Positions 48,901-60,593 of a stretch of DNA of 64,000 bases are shown one piece after another. Positions within the stretch are counted from its first letter, which is position 1. Every line of letters begins with the position of its first letter. The notes under the pieces were generated by a model that was not told where the DNA came from, did not search any database, and worked only from the letters and a program-made list of their open reading frames with translations. The stretch comes from Cyathus striatus. Its lineage: Eukaryota > Basidiomycota > Agaricomycetes > Agaricales > Nidulariaceae. The position numbers were made by a program, and so were the translations under genes. Location of the stretch: assembly GCA_025738555.1 (NCBI GenBank), contig JAOVFP010000005.1, positions 5,394,001-5,458,000 on the forward strand. Reading direction: 5' to 3'.

Positions 48901-50520
48901 ACAGACAAAGGGACGCGGTATATCTGACCAGCAGCCCAAATAATAACGGCATCGTCTTCCGGCGTGAACGCGAAAGATGGGTATGTGCCCATAGGAGCAG
49001 AAATGCCACTGAGATCATAAGTAAGTCCATACCAGACGTGATGAATTGTGCCAGAGAGAAGATCCCTGTCCAGCTTTGGTTAGTGTCAAGTACAAAGAGG
49101 AAAGTCCTTTACTAACTTCAGAACCAGTGCCTGCTTGTCCCTGACACGACGAACGAACGCAAGGGTGCGTCCATCACGAGAGAGCTCTGGTCGGCTCGCG
49201 CCACCGGGAACAGCATCGACAACAGTTTCTGTAACTCCAGTAGTAAGATTGCGTTGAAATATAGCGTATATCCCTTTGTGCACATCTATATTTTTTCCCA
49301 ATCAACCCAAAGTCTTTAAAAAGGGCATTAAAGTATCTGACCTTTGCTATATTCGAATTTACTCTGGTCACGAATGTTCTTCGAAAAGATAACAGCATCA
49401 TTTCCTCTCCAGACAAATTGTTCAGGACCAATCTGCTGATCACCGTAATCTTCTCCGGACCAACCAGGAGGAAGCGTACGACCAATCAGTTGACTTCCGC
49501 TACCAGCGGCAACTCTCCTTTTTCTACCTTCCTTGTGAAGGTCGCTTAAAGACGGAACATCGTAAACCCAGCCTTCGCCAGCACCCAGTGAACGGCTGGA
49601 TGTATACCACTTCGTTGCAATCACTTTAGATCCAGAGGGGTGGAAACGCGCGTCGCTGATCCAACGATAGGTCTCGTTCGTAACGCGTTGTGCTGAATAA
49701 AGAACGCATAGGTCAGACTTATTTCACATTGTATTATTTAATGGCACCAATATGCACCTCGAAACCGGCCTTCCCGATGAAGGCGACGGTGCTTTCTCCG
49801 GGCATTCTCTGGAACGTCCTTGGCCAGAAGACTTTCATCTTGTTCGTCGGCTTCCGTGAAGAGCATGGATCCAGAGTCAACGCCTCGAAGATCCATTTCC
49901 TTACAACCTCTCCATGCCATGACCCAGATATTCTCAATACCAAGCTCCGCATCACTCCTGAACACGATTCGATCTCCTTCCGGTGAGAAATGTGGGTCAG
50001 AGTCATGAGGAATACCTAGAAGGATAGGACGGGCGCGAGCGCGTGCATTCTGTGAGTTAAACGCTTCATGACCAGGAATACAGTATAAGTCTCCAATCAT
50101 ATCGAAAACTATATCACCGGACTTCGGATGTATGTCAAGTCGCAGCCAAGTTCCTTCCTGAACTTCATAATCAAGAACTCGAGGATGCGGAAAATCAGTA
50201 GAGATATCCCAGGGTGTTTGAGGGCGAAGTGGCCAGGTATCGTCTTTCCATTCCGAGGCAGCATTAGATTCCGAAATCCGGGGAATGTGATCTAGTAGAA
50301 GATCTAAGTAACCGAATTTGAGGACTAAGAATATCATGAAGAGAAAAAAGATCGCGATATATTTGAACAGTTTGAGCATTTTGCGGTGTTCCTTCTCAGT
50401 TTCGGGAGTCACTGAGGTTGAAAAGAATATTTCATTGATCCTAGCAATGGTGTACCGTTCGTGAGGAGTGAGCGGCCGCTCTCCCTGAGCCTTTTGATGT
50501 CGAAGTTTCTCGGTCTTCAT
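45981..50520 (-). CDS. Membrane-anchored beta-propeller/amidohydrolase fusion protein
   Basis: Large protein joining a TolB/tricorn-like beta-propeller to a metal-dependent amidohydrolase of the imidazolonepropionase/dipeptidase type; probable substrate peptides or cyclic amides, unknown. Twelve exons (50520-49758, 49692-49342, 49285-49117, 49065-47891, 47833-47447, 47394-47274, 47219-46992, 46936-46833, 46776-46608, 46558-46491, 46440-46289, 46235-45981) give 1,313 residues with all phases consistent. A hydrophobic helix at about residues 50-72 (YIAIFFLFMIFLVLKFGYLD) follows a basic start, a type-II membrane anchor. Propeller blades include HPKSGDIVFDMIGDLYCIPG, HFSPEGDRIVFRSD, RPELSRDGRTLAFVRRVRD and SFAFTPEDDAVIIWAAGQIY. 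The catalytic half starts near LVIIMNATLLTMETGSIEKD; metal ligands HAH are in VPGLIDVHAHWEG, with later TTVEHALPVPT and SLGSLAPGKLADYLI. Confidence 0.9.
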
Positions 50521-50944
50521 TATACACCAATGAAACCCAGTCGAATTTGTAAAATAACGGGTGTCAGAGAAAGATAGATAGGGAAAGAGCGTAAGTGTGA
50601 GGACCAGGAAAGACAGTAAACTTGAGAAGTTGTATTGTTAAGTGTGGGAGGCAACAGAGCCATATATATACTCACGCTGCCCAGACTCAGAGCAAGGGCT
50701 AACTTATTGCTTTGATGAGTCCAACACCACTAGCGTCGCAGCAATTCAGTGGACTGTCCCTGGTGTGGGCGTCGCAATAAGAAACCAACTTACTTAGCAG
50801 ACATCGCCTGGAGCGCTCAGCGCTTGGCCTTGCTTGGTCGGGTACATATATATTATCCATCTGTTATTCACTGCTACGTACAGGCGATGCCAACACCAAT
50901 TAATTAAATACTATAATACACATTCTATCCAGTGGTGGGCGACT
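50521..50944. other. Promoter spacer of the amidohydrolase and 3' flank of EMC4
   Basis: 424 bp with no gene seen. A TATATATA stretch at about 50663-50670 lies about 145 bp before the amidohydrolase ATG, which is far for a TATA box but possible with a longer leader. Confidence 0.4.
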
Positions 50945-51686
50945 TCAGAATAAAGATATCTCTGGAGCCTTGAAAAGAAAATGAATGGTTGCTGAGATAA
51001 ATACATATAATTTGAACTTACCAAATCCCGGGTCTCAAACGCCAACCAATCTCCTGTCCCTGTGGGTAATAGCCCCATCGAACGACATTTCCACAGACCA
51101 ACAGCCAGGGTTAACAAATTACAGGCAACATAGGCCGCCTTCTGGGCAGGTAAAACAGCTAATGACTTGGTGTTCTTCTCGTCCTTTGTGGTAGGGGCAT
51201 ATTGTGAGAAAGCTACGTCAATCAGCCTACGAAAGTTAATACATATAGTTAGGACGATCGCACCTTCGTTCATTCCAGCAATGTTTTTGAATGGAGATAG
51301 CAATAGCATAAACACAATGCCCATGCTAAAAATTTGAACGCCACCTCCCGACATGTATAGCATGAACGCTTGCATAGGTAATGACTTTGCTGGCGAGATG
51401 GCGAGATCCCATGCTCTCTTCTCTTTCAATTTGTTGTATGATGCAGGTGACGGTGCATCATGTTTCACCGGTGCTTTTGACTGTATTTTTGAGAGAGAGG
51501 AAATCGGAATTTTGAAGGTGCGCTGCAAAAGAACGTGCTTACAGATGTTGAAGATTTTGAGAAGCCAGGAGGTGGTGGAAGGTTACGCCATCTGAAGAGG
51601 TATTGTTAGCATTAAGTAACAAACGGTAAATAATTCAATCACTTGGAGGAGGATTCCAATTGGGAGTAATCGAGAACCGTTTGCAT
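50945..51686 (-). CDS. EMC4: ER membrane protein complex subunit 4
   Basis: Subunit of the EMC insertase, which places tail-anchored and multi-pass proteins in the ER membrane. Exons 51686-51643, 51591-51543, 51522-51022 and 50968-50945 give 205 residues. The N-terminus reads MQTVLDYSQLESSSKWRNLP followed by PPPGFSKSST, then KRAWDLAISPAKSLPMQAFM, the signature FMLYMSGGGVQIFSMGIVFM and LLLSPFKNIAGMNEG, a second membrane region (KAAYVACNLLTLAVGLWKC) and GLLPTGTGDWLAFETRD. The last intron (51021-50969, 53 nt) is in frame in the raw sequence; splicing it gives the short ending APEISLF, which fits the family better than the read-through tail. Confidence 0.9.
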
Positions 51687-51761
51687 TTGCCAAAATCAGC
51701 GTGAAGCAATTGGAACTTGGAGGTACTGGTACTAAGTACTAAGACTTTACTCGCTTGAGTT

Positions 51762-51770
51762 GGTGGTAAG
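51762..51770. repeat. Target-site duplication, left copy
   Basis: GGTGGTAAG directly before the left terminal inverted repeat; an identical 9-mer follows the right one (53575-53583). Confidence 0.85.
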
Positions 51771-52067
51771 TAGTCCGGAAGCCGTCCCGCCTATCGCCGA
51801 TCTCACGCTGGCGTCACATGACTGGCGTGGGGGTATCTCGTCGATAGACGGTCCGGTAAAATTCGGGAAATTTGAAACTGACGTCCCTTACGCGCGTGCG
51901 ACGCGCCTACTTGCCTCGCTCGCTCCCTTTATACACCTATTCCTCCCCTTGTCCCCTCCTATCTCTACGCAAGTTGACTTTCTCAAACGTCAAAGAACAC
52001 CCTTAAACGTCTAATTACACTAAGAAGACTGACCAAAGTACATCAACCGGCGTAACGGGGCCAGTAC
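51771..52067 (+). repeat. Left terminal inverted repeat
   Basis: The first 199 bp (51771-51969) match the inverted right end without a difference that I could see; the remaining ~98 bp match with about a dozen substitutions, nearly all transitions, and an 8-nt gap. It contains a TATA-like TTTATACACC at about 51928-51937, so an inward-facing promoter may be part of the repeat. Confidence 0.85.
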
Positions 52068-52205
52068 AGGAGTCTCGCACAGAAGCTGTCCTTCCCTTTC
52101 CTCTCTCTTCCCCTATGCAATCCCAAGCCCTTTCCAAGAAATACTAGCCATGGAAAAATTTGGTGATCCCCATAGGCCATATCAAAACTAACCCACGAAT
52201 CATTC

Positions 52206-52723
52206 ACATCTGAGCAGGCGCCCTCGTCCACTCTCGAATCCTCTTCTCATCCGTAAGCAAGCTGATGGGTCATCCACTGAGTCCTGGAAGTTTCCATCGA
52301 CGACTGCAGTAGTCGTATTAACAGCCTTCAGTGCTTTCTTCACGGCAGACACTACTCCTGCCGTCTTTGCTGCTGCTGCTACAGAGATATTGGCAATGGG
52401 AGTGGAACTGCGAGTGTTGTCAGCACTGGCTTGGATATCCTTCCGTGTGTCTCGATCATGGTGGCGGGGAAGGCTTCTTCGATTAACACTGGGAGGTGGG
52501 ATTTAAAGAGGAAGGAGTTGGCTTCTGGTGAGCGTGTGGTCAGGTTCCAACTCGTGTCCAAGGCAAGAAATGACCGTACGATATAGTCCATAAGGCCTTC
52601 GCAGACGATTTCATGGGACACCTCGAGGATGGTCGCTGTTTCTTCCCAGTTCATGGTCACTTTACAGTCAAACATTGTAATAAGTAAGCCTGTGGAGCTG
52701 CGCATGTCGTAACGATAACACAC
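52206..52723 (-). CDS. Unidentified open frames inside the Mutator-like element
   Basis: A minus-strand ORF (52723-52379) reads FDCKVTMNWEETATILEVSH and DYIVRSFLALDTSWNLTTRS, then stops. A second, overlapping frame (about 52450-52206) has coding-like text (TPIANISVAAAAKTAGVVSA) and continues to a stop near the left TIR. The two frames probably belong to one gene or captured fragment joined by splicing or broken by an indel. No family is recognised, and no transposase DDE motif is visible. Confidence 0.35.
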
Positions 52724-52787
52724 GGTGACATGAAGGGCATCATGAGAGTAGTATGAGAATGTAGATGGAGAATAGCACGGTGGTCAG

Positions 52788-53230
52788 TCAGCATTGCTGA
52801 TAATTAAAAGCCGCAAGGGATAGCTCTAAGCTTATGTACTTGGATTTTCGATGTTTAACATTCTTATTGACATCGTTGACATTCGAGATGGAGATGACTT
52901 GTACACCACATGCATAGGAAATTAAAAATAATAGAGATCTTTTATTACCCTGTACAATCCATGATACAAGGCTCATATACACTGTCCAAACACTACTTTG
53001 AATAAATCTAAAATCTCCTCCGCAACCAAACTTCAAAGATTTCCTAGCGGCTTGAGTTGTGATCCTAATTTGCTCGGTATGTAATTCAGCATCACTAGAA
53101 GTAAGCAGTGCAAGTTGTTAGTCTCTAGCTGACTCAAATTCAACTATCGAACACACCTGAGGTTTTCCAAAGACCTTTCCTCAACAAATGGATCCTTTTC
53201 GCCACTGTTAACACTCCCTAAACCCTCCAT
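52788..53230 (-). CDS. Small spliced gene inside the Mutator-like element
   Basis: Two exons (53230-53157 and 53094-52788) join in phase to a 126-residue protein: MEGLGSVNSGEKDPFVEERS, then SDAELHTEQIRITTQAARKS and a hydrophobic stretch (VYMSLVSWIVQ, LLFLISYACGVQVISI). The donor GTGTGT and acceptor TTCTAG are good. Upstream, the right TIR supplies a TATA-like box and a leader with a short upstream ORF starting in CAAGATGGCAAG, followed by a possible leader intron (GTCAGT...AGCAG, about 53268-53231). I recognise no family. It may be a captured host gene fragment or an element-specific accessory gene. Confidence 0.45.
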
Positions 53231-53269
53231 CTGCTAGAATCTCCGGGATTGATTGATATTTCCGTGGTT

Positions 53270-53574
53270 GTACTGACCTCGTTACGCCGGTTGATGTGCT
53301 TTCGTCAGTCTTCTTGCCATCTTGGTGTAATTAGATGTTTAAGAGTATTCTTTGATGTTTGAAGGAGTCAACTTACGTAGAGATAGGAGGGGACAAGGGG
53401 AGGAATAGGTGTATAAAGGGAGCGAGCGAGGCAAGTAGGCGCGTCGCACGCGCGTAAGGGACGTCAGTTTCAAATTTCCCGAATTTTACCGGACCGTCTA
53501 TCGACGAGATACCCCCACGCCAGTCATGTGACGCCAGCGTGAGATCGGCGATAGGCGGGACGGCTTCCGGACTA
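53270..53574 (-). repeat. Right terminal inverted repeat
   Basis: Inverted copy of the left end; 53376-53574 is the 199-bp identical part. The inner part differs mostly by transitions and has 8 extra bases, ATGGCAAG, relative to the left copy. The TATA-like box is mirrored and points into the element. Confidence 0.85.
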
Positions 53575-53583
53575 GGTGGTAAG
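53575..53583. repeat. Target-site duplication, right copy
   Basis: GGTGGTAAG immediately after the right terminal inverted repeat, identical to 51762-51770. Confidence 0.85.
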
Positions 53584-55271
53584 GTAGACGACATCCATAA
53601 ACACTTAACGTCACGTGTGTGTTACTTTACCGTGACAATCTGTCTAAAAATGGAATTTTTTCGTTGAAATCACAATAGAACAACAATATGATACTTTATA
53701 AGGCAAATTGCTCGAGGGAAATATACATATAAGTGAATAGAACATGTCTACCAAGTTTTGTAATTTTTGGGTGCATACTCGCTGAGAAGAGGTATTTGTA
53801 GTATTTATTCCATATCAGTCTCAGAGACTTGATCAATCACTCAGGTATTGCAAAGAAACTGTCTCAGTTGATGATTTATATTTAAACCTTTACTTAAATA
53901 TATAATATATAATCTCAGGTCAAATCCAATGAACTCATGTGTAACAGTGTAATTGCCTGCATTCCAATTGCATTCACCTTCTATGCATGGCTATTGGCAC
54001 TGAGTATTGAAACTTTGACTGGTTACCACATAACCTATCTATTTCAGTCAAAATTCCTCATTATAATTACTGGGTCTTATCTGGTTAATTCACAATTGCA
54101 TTATTACTGAGATAAATGTGCATTGATACAGTACACTTCAAGTTTTTTCTCTTATCCTTGCAGTGCCTACAGAATTTCAACATATTTATCTTCTTTGGTG
54201 CGTTCTCAGCTGTACTTTGGTAAAATTTCCGAACACTATTTAAAGCAACCCTTTCCCTAGAGGCATATTAGGCTTATATTTGTGGATGAGCATTATGCAA
54301 TGCAAGTTCACTTCACCATTCCCATGCCAAGCTCCGGCTGCAGCACAAAATGTGCCACTTGTCTCCACAAACACATTTTAATCACAAAAAAAAGGTGTAC
54401 ATGTGTGCAATAGTATGCTGGTCACCATTCCCTCAGGCCACATTTGCGATAACATATCTAACTGTAAAGTTATTCAACTTATTGGTATGGCTACCGCAAA
54501 AATTACCATTTTCGGACATGTCACGCTCATCACGTGTCGTTAATTGTTTATGAATGTCGTCTACCTTAGTCTTGACTAGTTCTTGATTGTCACTCTTCGA
54601 GTTGCAGACGCGCACATCGATACATATCACGTGCTTTTGTACTTCTTTACATAAGTCCAACTTGTTTAATATTTTTTACCCCTCAGACAAACCATCAATA
54701 ATAACGTCTGGGGAATGTATGATAGTAGTATTTTGGTTTGATATTGACGAAAGTAACTGTCCCCGAGTCATCTGAGGTCCAAAAATGCCGATAGCATATG
54801 GTACCTAGCCTAAAATACCGACCTCACATCGGCATTACTCGTACTCTAAGTCGAGCGCTCTAACATTCCAAATTTAATTTACCTAGCTTCAGGACCTCAC
54901 TTCCTCCGGTACCCACAGGACTGAGCCGTAAGGCTTGCCATTGATCGAGGGCTTGACGTCGTCGGAAATTGAGAGGGGATAGACATAAAATATCATTATC
55001 AGATATCGTTACCGTAATGATGTGAATATGAAAAGTAACGGTTCCATTCAAGCTTGAGGTAAATTTCCTATCGGAGAGGTCGGATCCCATCTTTAAAACG
55101 GCAAGCATTGGCCCAAGACATATGACAATCAGAGATACGAGGAAACCGGCAAAGAAGCATGATAGACGGATTGCTCAGCACGCAGGGGCCATTGATCATC
55201 CAACAGAGCTGTATTTTACAAGGAACGACAAGGGATCCAACAAATAACATAGTATACACACCTCAAGAAAA
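53584..55271. other. AT-rich intergenic region
   Basis: About 1.7 kb without a supported gene. Around 53.6-54.3 kb the sequence is strongly AT-rich. Short ORFs at 54350-54775 have no recognisable features. Confidence 0.45.
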
Positions 55272-56482
55272 CTAATATTGTGGCTGACCCTGTGGAGGGA
55301 AGGGCTGACCACCAAAACCTGGCGGTGGCGGAGGTGGGAAGCCACCATACACAGGCATGCTAGGTGGGGGAGGAACAGGGGGCATGCCCATCGCAGGTGG
55401 TGCCATTTGCATTTGCATTGGCGGCATGATCGTCTGTTGAGGTGTGAATCCGGGGGGAGGAGGAGGTTGAGCGAGGGCACCGGCAAATTGTCCTTGGTAA
55501 GGTCCTTGGTATCCAGGCATCGGTGGACGTGTACCAAACGCAATTGGTGCGGGAGGTGGGCGAGCAGCAACTGGGAGAGCATTGTTTTTGCGTGCTTGAG
55601 CAGCCAAAAGACGTTCCGCCGCGGTTCCGTGTCTTTCTCCCTTGCCATCCTTTTTGAAAGCGTACTGAACAGAGATGGCCTTATTCATCAGGAATTGTCC
55701 ATTCATGGACTCGACAGCAGCGTCGGAAGATTCGAAATCCGTGTACGAGACAAATCCATATCCTTTTGATACCCCAGATGCTGGGTCTCGCGCAATCTAG
55801 GCAACAAAGTCAATGGAGGAAACGCGGAGAGGAGGTACAGCGGATAGATGGCGCACCTTTGCCGTCGTTGCCATCACGCCAAAAGCACTGAATGTGTCGT
55901 ACAACAATCGCTCGTCCACGTTTTCGTCCAAATTCCCAATGAACAAATTTGCACCCACATCCAGCTGTTTCTTATCCGAAGATGCCTGTATGTGAAAATG
56001 TACGTCAGCACTGTATTTTAGCTAGGTTTCAGGACAGAGATAGCTCGCTATAAATGCAAGCCTGACACTTGACTGTGTGCCCATGCTGAAGCTGTAGAAG
56101 CCTGTGACGAACCTTGTTAACGCGGATAGGTTTACCCCACAGTTTGATTTGATTCATAATCTTACAGGCGTATTCTGCATCCTCCTCCGTCAGGAATTCA
56201 CAAAAGCCGTAGCCCTGGTGCGCCATAGAAATACGATCCTTTGGAAGATGCACATTAACTGCATAAGAGTGTTGGCAGTAGCATAATATCCAGAATAGGG
56301 TCTACATACCTACAGGCCCAGCTTGTAACATCAACTCCCAAATCAACGCGTCAGTACACCGCTCGTCGAGGTTGCCCTAGGTTACGAAATTTTTCATCAG
56401 ATAGGTCTCATGCATTAAAGGTACAGAGACTTACAAGGTATACGGTAGCCTCTTGATTTCTGTCATCTTGTGGACGCGACAT
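55272..56482 (-). CDS. HSH49: Splicing factor 3B subunit 4 (SF3B4/Hsh49)
   Basis: U2 snRNP SF3b subunit that contacts pre-mRNA near the branch site. Exons 56482-56435, 56376-56310, 56258-56113, 55985-55857 and 55796-55272 give 304 residues. The first RRM has RNP2 ATVYLGNLDE and RNP1 [10 protein letters not shown]; the second has [20 protein letters not shown] and KGYGFVSY. The C-terminal 100 residues are Pro/Gly/Met-rich ([20 protein letters not shown]), as in animal SF3B4, whereas yeast Hsh49 lacks this tail. The 127-nt intron at 56112-55986 is longer than its neighbours. Confidence 0.94.
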
Positions 56483-57622
56483 GATGGTGAACTGTAGTTC
56501 CAATGCGAGCTTGCTCTGGAAATTTCGCAGAGCAGACTGTTTAATATTGTTTGGATCTCACGTCATCGCCCTTGTACCCTGTCCTGTCAGTGTTAAAGCT
56601 AAAGTAGTACTTGTCACCGTCACCAACATCCTTGTACTTAATTTCCTTGTACTCTCATCGCATCTTGGGCTCGTTCTCTCGTACCTCAGTTGCCGCATTG
56701 CGCCATTCTAACCTCAATACTTTCTTCTTTAAATCCCGTATTAAACCTGTTGCAATAACGGTCATCTTCGTCTTCCCGCAGTCACGCTCGTGTGCATCTC
56801 GTGAATAACACGGATGTCTAAGACAACGTGCCGATAGATGAATCGCCCGCGTCAACGCTGTCAACATCCATGGTACTAAAATATCACCACCCCAGTATTG
56901 GAGTTGGAGCTGCTATCGCACCGCTAATTCGGATGAAGGACGGTCATCTCGTAACACCATGACACTATGCCAGACGAGGTCAACTTCCACCTTCGACCGC
57001 GATTCGCAGTGAATGCGGTGCATTTTCTTCATTCATCCTTATTGAGCCTCTAGCTCTTATAGCCGCTCTTTTTCTGTACTGGACCAAAGTCCAATGGGGC
57101 TCGAGAATATCTCACCTCAAGGAGATTGCGTCCATTCAACGAGGCTGATAGACATACCTCCGAAATTCTCCCTCGGCATGGCAAGACCGGCTTTCGAATT
57201 CCTTATGATTTGCCCAAAGGGTTTTGCACGAGTCCTCTCTAACAGCAAGGCACAGACTGTATTCGGAAGTGATCGTCGGTTCTCCTTTCGCAGCCGCAGA
57301 CCTGCCTCATTTTCGTTAGACTTTATTCGAAAACTGTTCTTGCCAATACCTCAGTCCCAGAATTAGACCCAAGCCTGATGATGCATTCGGCCTTGGGTGG
57401 TCCCTAAGACCATGCAAGGCGCTAGTCGGGTATTTAAAATAAATCATATCGTAACCTTTCCGTTTGCATCGATCTTTCAACGAGTTGCTGACACGCTCCC
57501 GATTTTCCGATTGCCATACATATAAAGGTCTTTAGTTCATGACGGCTCACTGGCTCTATTACTCTCCTCGCTTTGTAACCACCACTACAAGCTTCGAGAA
57601 TACATATTAACAGCTTCCAATC
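56483..57622. other. Spacer upstream of SF3B4 and of the small secreted-peptide gene
   Basis: About 1.1 kb. ORFs at 56481-56711 and 57094-57366 are unsupported. The right end has a possible TATA-like TATATAAAGG at 57520-57529, about 100 bp before the next start. Confidence 0.4.
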
Positions 57623-57928
57623 ATGCTGTTTGCCCGCTTTTCTCTTTTCCTCTCTCTCGTCATCCTTTTCATATTCACCCTGAGCGTAGATGCTCTTCCT
57701 ACAAAAGTCAAGAGGGACATAAAGAATCTTCAAGCAAACCCAAGGGCAGCCACTCCTGTCGAGAGGCGAGGGAAGCCCTCCGCAGCAGCGGGTGATGTGT
57801 AAGCCCTCATTTCAGGATATCTAGCGAACGGTCTAAATGACTGTGGTTATAGGGTTGGCAGAGCCTACCGTTGGTGGGTAGAGCTAGCAATACTTCTACC
57901 ACTTTGTACTGACTTTCTTCGCAGGTAA
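57623..57928 (+). CDS. Small secreted peptide precursor with Kex2-type sites
   Basis: Not a known family. The ATG at 57623 opens a clear signal peptide (FARFSLFLSLVILFIFTLSV, cleavage probably after VDA). The mature part carries two dibasic sites, KVKR at residues 28-31 and ERR at 47-49, which suggests Kex2 processing into peptides DIKNLQANPRAATPVE and GKPSAAAGDVVGRAYRWW. Exons 57623-57798, 57853-57876 and 57925-57928 give 67 residues. The first intron (GTAAGC...TTATAG) is convincing; the second (57877-57924, 48 nt, weak GTAGAG donor) is uncertain, and retaining it adds a 16-residue hydrophobic tail. No CAAX box is present, so it is not a lipid-modified basidiomycete pheromone. Confidence 0.6.
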
Positions 57929-58951
57929 ATGCGCGTTCTCATGCTAGAAGCTATCCACTACGAGTATGAGCGGTTGGATGTCCCGTGTAAATTGTAAATT
58001 GACAAGAAGTTGCCGGAATGAGTTCAGCATATACATTACCGCACATAGCTTCTGTAGTCTACGTGCAGGAATGCTTCGAGAACTTTCGTCTCCTGTATTG
58101 TATCCGTAATATTCTCATTTATGTATGCTTTCGGACTGAATTTCTATACTCGCTGTACCACATGTAAGTATCTACTAGTGAACGTGTTGTAACCCATGCT
58201 TTTACTGGTCTGAATTCTGTCTACAACATGCGTTATTCACCGATATCACTTTTCAATCACATTCGATCATGTATAATACTGCGTATGCTTTTCATGAACA
58301 ATGTCAAGAATTAAATATCTAGTTGACCGATAACTGCAAGAATGCGGGCAAAAGTTAGTATTAAAATTGACATTTATGGCATATTACCCTCAGATTAGCT
58401 TTCAACGTAAGTGGTATATATATGATAACTATCTACAGATTTGCCTTGGTGACATACGTAGCTAAAGTGAATTGCTATAAATAATGTAACTTCACAGTTG
58501 CTAACGCTCTCCCGATTTATAAGCGCTAAAGCTAAAGCTGTTATTAATGAACAAAAGATCATGCATACATGGATGGGTCCAACTATATCTAGATATGAGA
58601 ATATATGAATTTAAACACGGGCATCTCCATGACAAAACGTCGGCAATATCACTGAAGAATTATCTTACTTCGTACCAACTCCCCAAATGACAGAAGCTGT
58701 GAGCATCTGCTACATTGGAGACATTAATCGAGAGCCAAGGTATCCTTCAACAAGAAAGACTTTAACTTAGTAATGAACATGAAGAGAAAATGTGTCTGAG
58801 TTAACTGATATAGCAGATAAGAAGGCAAAAAAAGAGAATAGAAATAGGTCGATGAGGATATATAACCAGCTGATAAGGTCATGGCGTGAAGTTGAATCGT
58901 AAGGTGGAAACATGAAACGTGAGATAAGGGTCCTGTCGTCATCGTTCAACA
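57929..58951. other. AT-rich spacer 3' of CDC42
   Basis: About 1 kb, no gene seen. Confidence 0.45.
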
Positions 58952-59761
<810 letters not shown>

Positions 59762-60593
59762 ATTGACGAAGTTCTATATACGCTTCTGGTGTTGTAGCTG
59801 GATCAACGGGAGCATGAGCTTACTCTTCAAAACTCCATTCAATCACCCTCTCGTTATCGCCTTGCGGCTGCCTGCAGGCAACCGTACCCAGCGTGGCAAC
59901 GGATCCCTCGTGGCTGTGCCCCCACGTCGGGAGAGGTGAATAGAGCACGTAGCAGCAGAAACTCACCGGTTTGGAATGCAGATAAAGGCAGTAGCGACAA
60001 GAAACTGGCTGGTTTTACTGGTAGACGCGAGAGAAGTCGGCAATGAAATCCTCCACGAGGTGAGTCGGTTCGGTCTGAGGTCTATAGGAAAGAGGATGAG
60101 CATTAGTGTATTGAAAGTTTGGGAAAGACATAATACGTTCGTAAGGGGAGCAATATGAATTACACGTACAGAAGGGGCGGAGACAAACAATCGAAGCTTA
60201 CAGAGGTCGTCGAGTTCGCTGTTGCTGGCGTTGTGGAAGGGGATGCAACGGACCTGATCACTCTGGTAAAGAGCACAGGCCCTGTTGCCAAGCAGAACCA
60301 AACAACATTCACACTAATGCATTCAATTCATTTTCAAGTTCAACCGACTTATACAAAAATGTACATTAGAATAGTTTACATTGAGTTTACAGCCCATTCT
60401 TTCAACGTGCGTATTAACCTAGACAACGAACCAATTAAATACTTCTGTAAATGAGTACTACAACACAACAGGTATACGTATACACTATCTTATTAATATT
60501 AATCACAGTTTCCAAGATAAGTAAATGCAAAACATATTGTACAATGCGGGTTATCATTTGATGCTGGTTTTAAAACATCATGCGTCTCAATCG
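59762..60593. other. Promoter spacer of CDC42 and 3' flank of the WD40 gene
   Basis: About 830 bp; no gene or RNA gene that I can support. Confidence 0.45.

Larger units (their letters stand above)
51771..53574. mobile_element. Mutator-like (MULE-type) element, non-autonomous, 1,804 bp
   Basis: The element is bounded by perfect 9-bp direct repeats (GGTGGTAAG) and by long terminal inverted repeats that start TAGTCCGGAAGCC. The outer 199 bp of the two repeats read the same by eye, and similarity continues to about 300 bp. A 9-bp duplication with TIRs of hundreds of bases is the hallmark of the Mutator superfamily. The interior has no transposase that I can recognise, so mobility would need a helper elsewhere. 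It carries at least one small spliced minus-strand gene that starts just inside the right TIR, plus a second open frame. It is inserted 75 bp upstream of the EMC4 start codon. Confidence 0.85.

Noticed and set aside
50911..51021. Extended C-terminal tail of EMC4
   Set aside because: The tail comes from reading through a 53-nt intron with a perfect GTAAGT donor; the spliced ending is short.
57623..57928. Basidiomycete mating pheromone precursor
   Set aside because: No C-terminal CAAX box, and an N-terminal signal peptide is present, unlike STE3-type pheromones.
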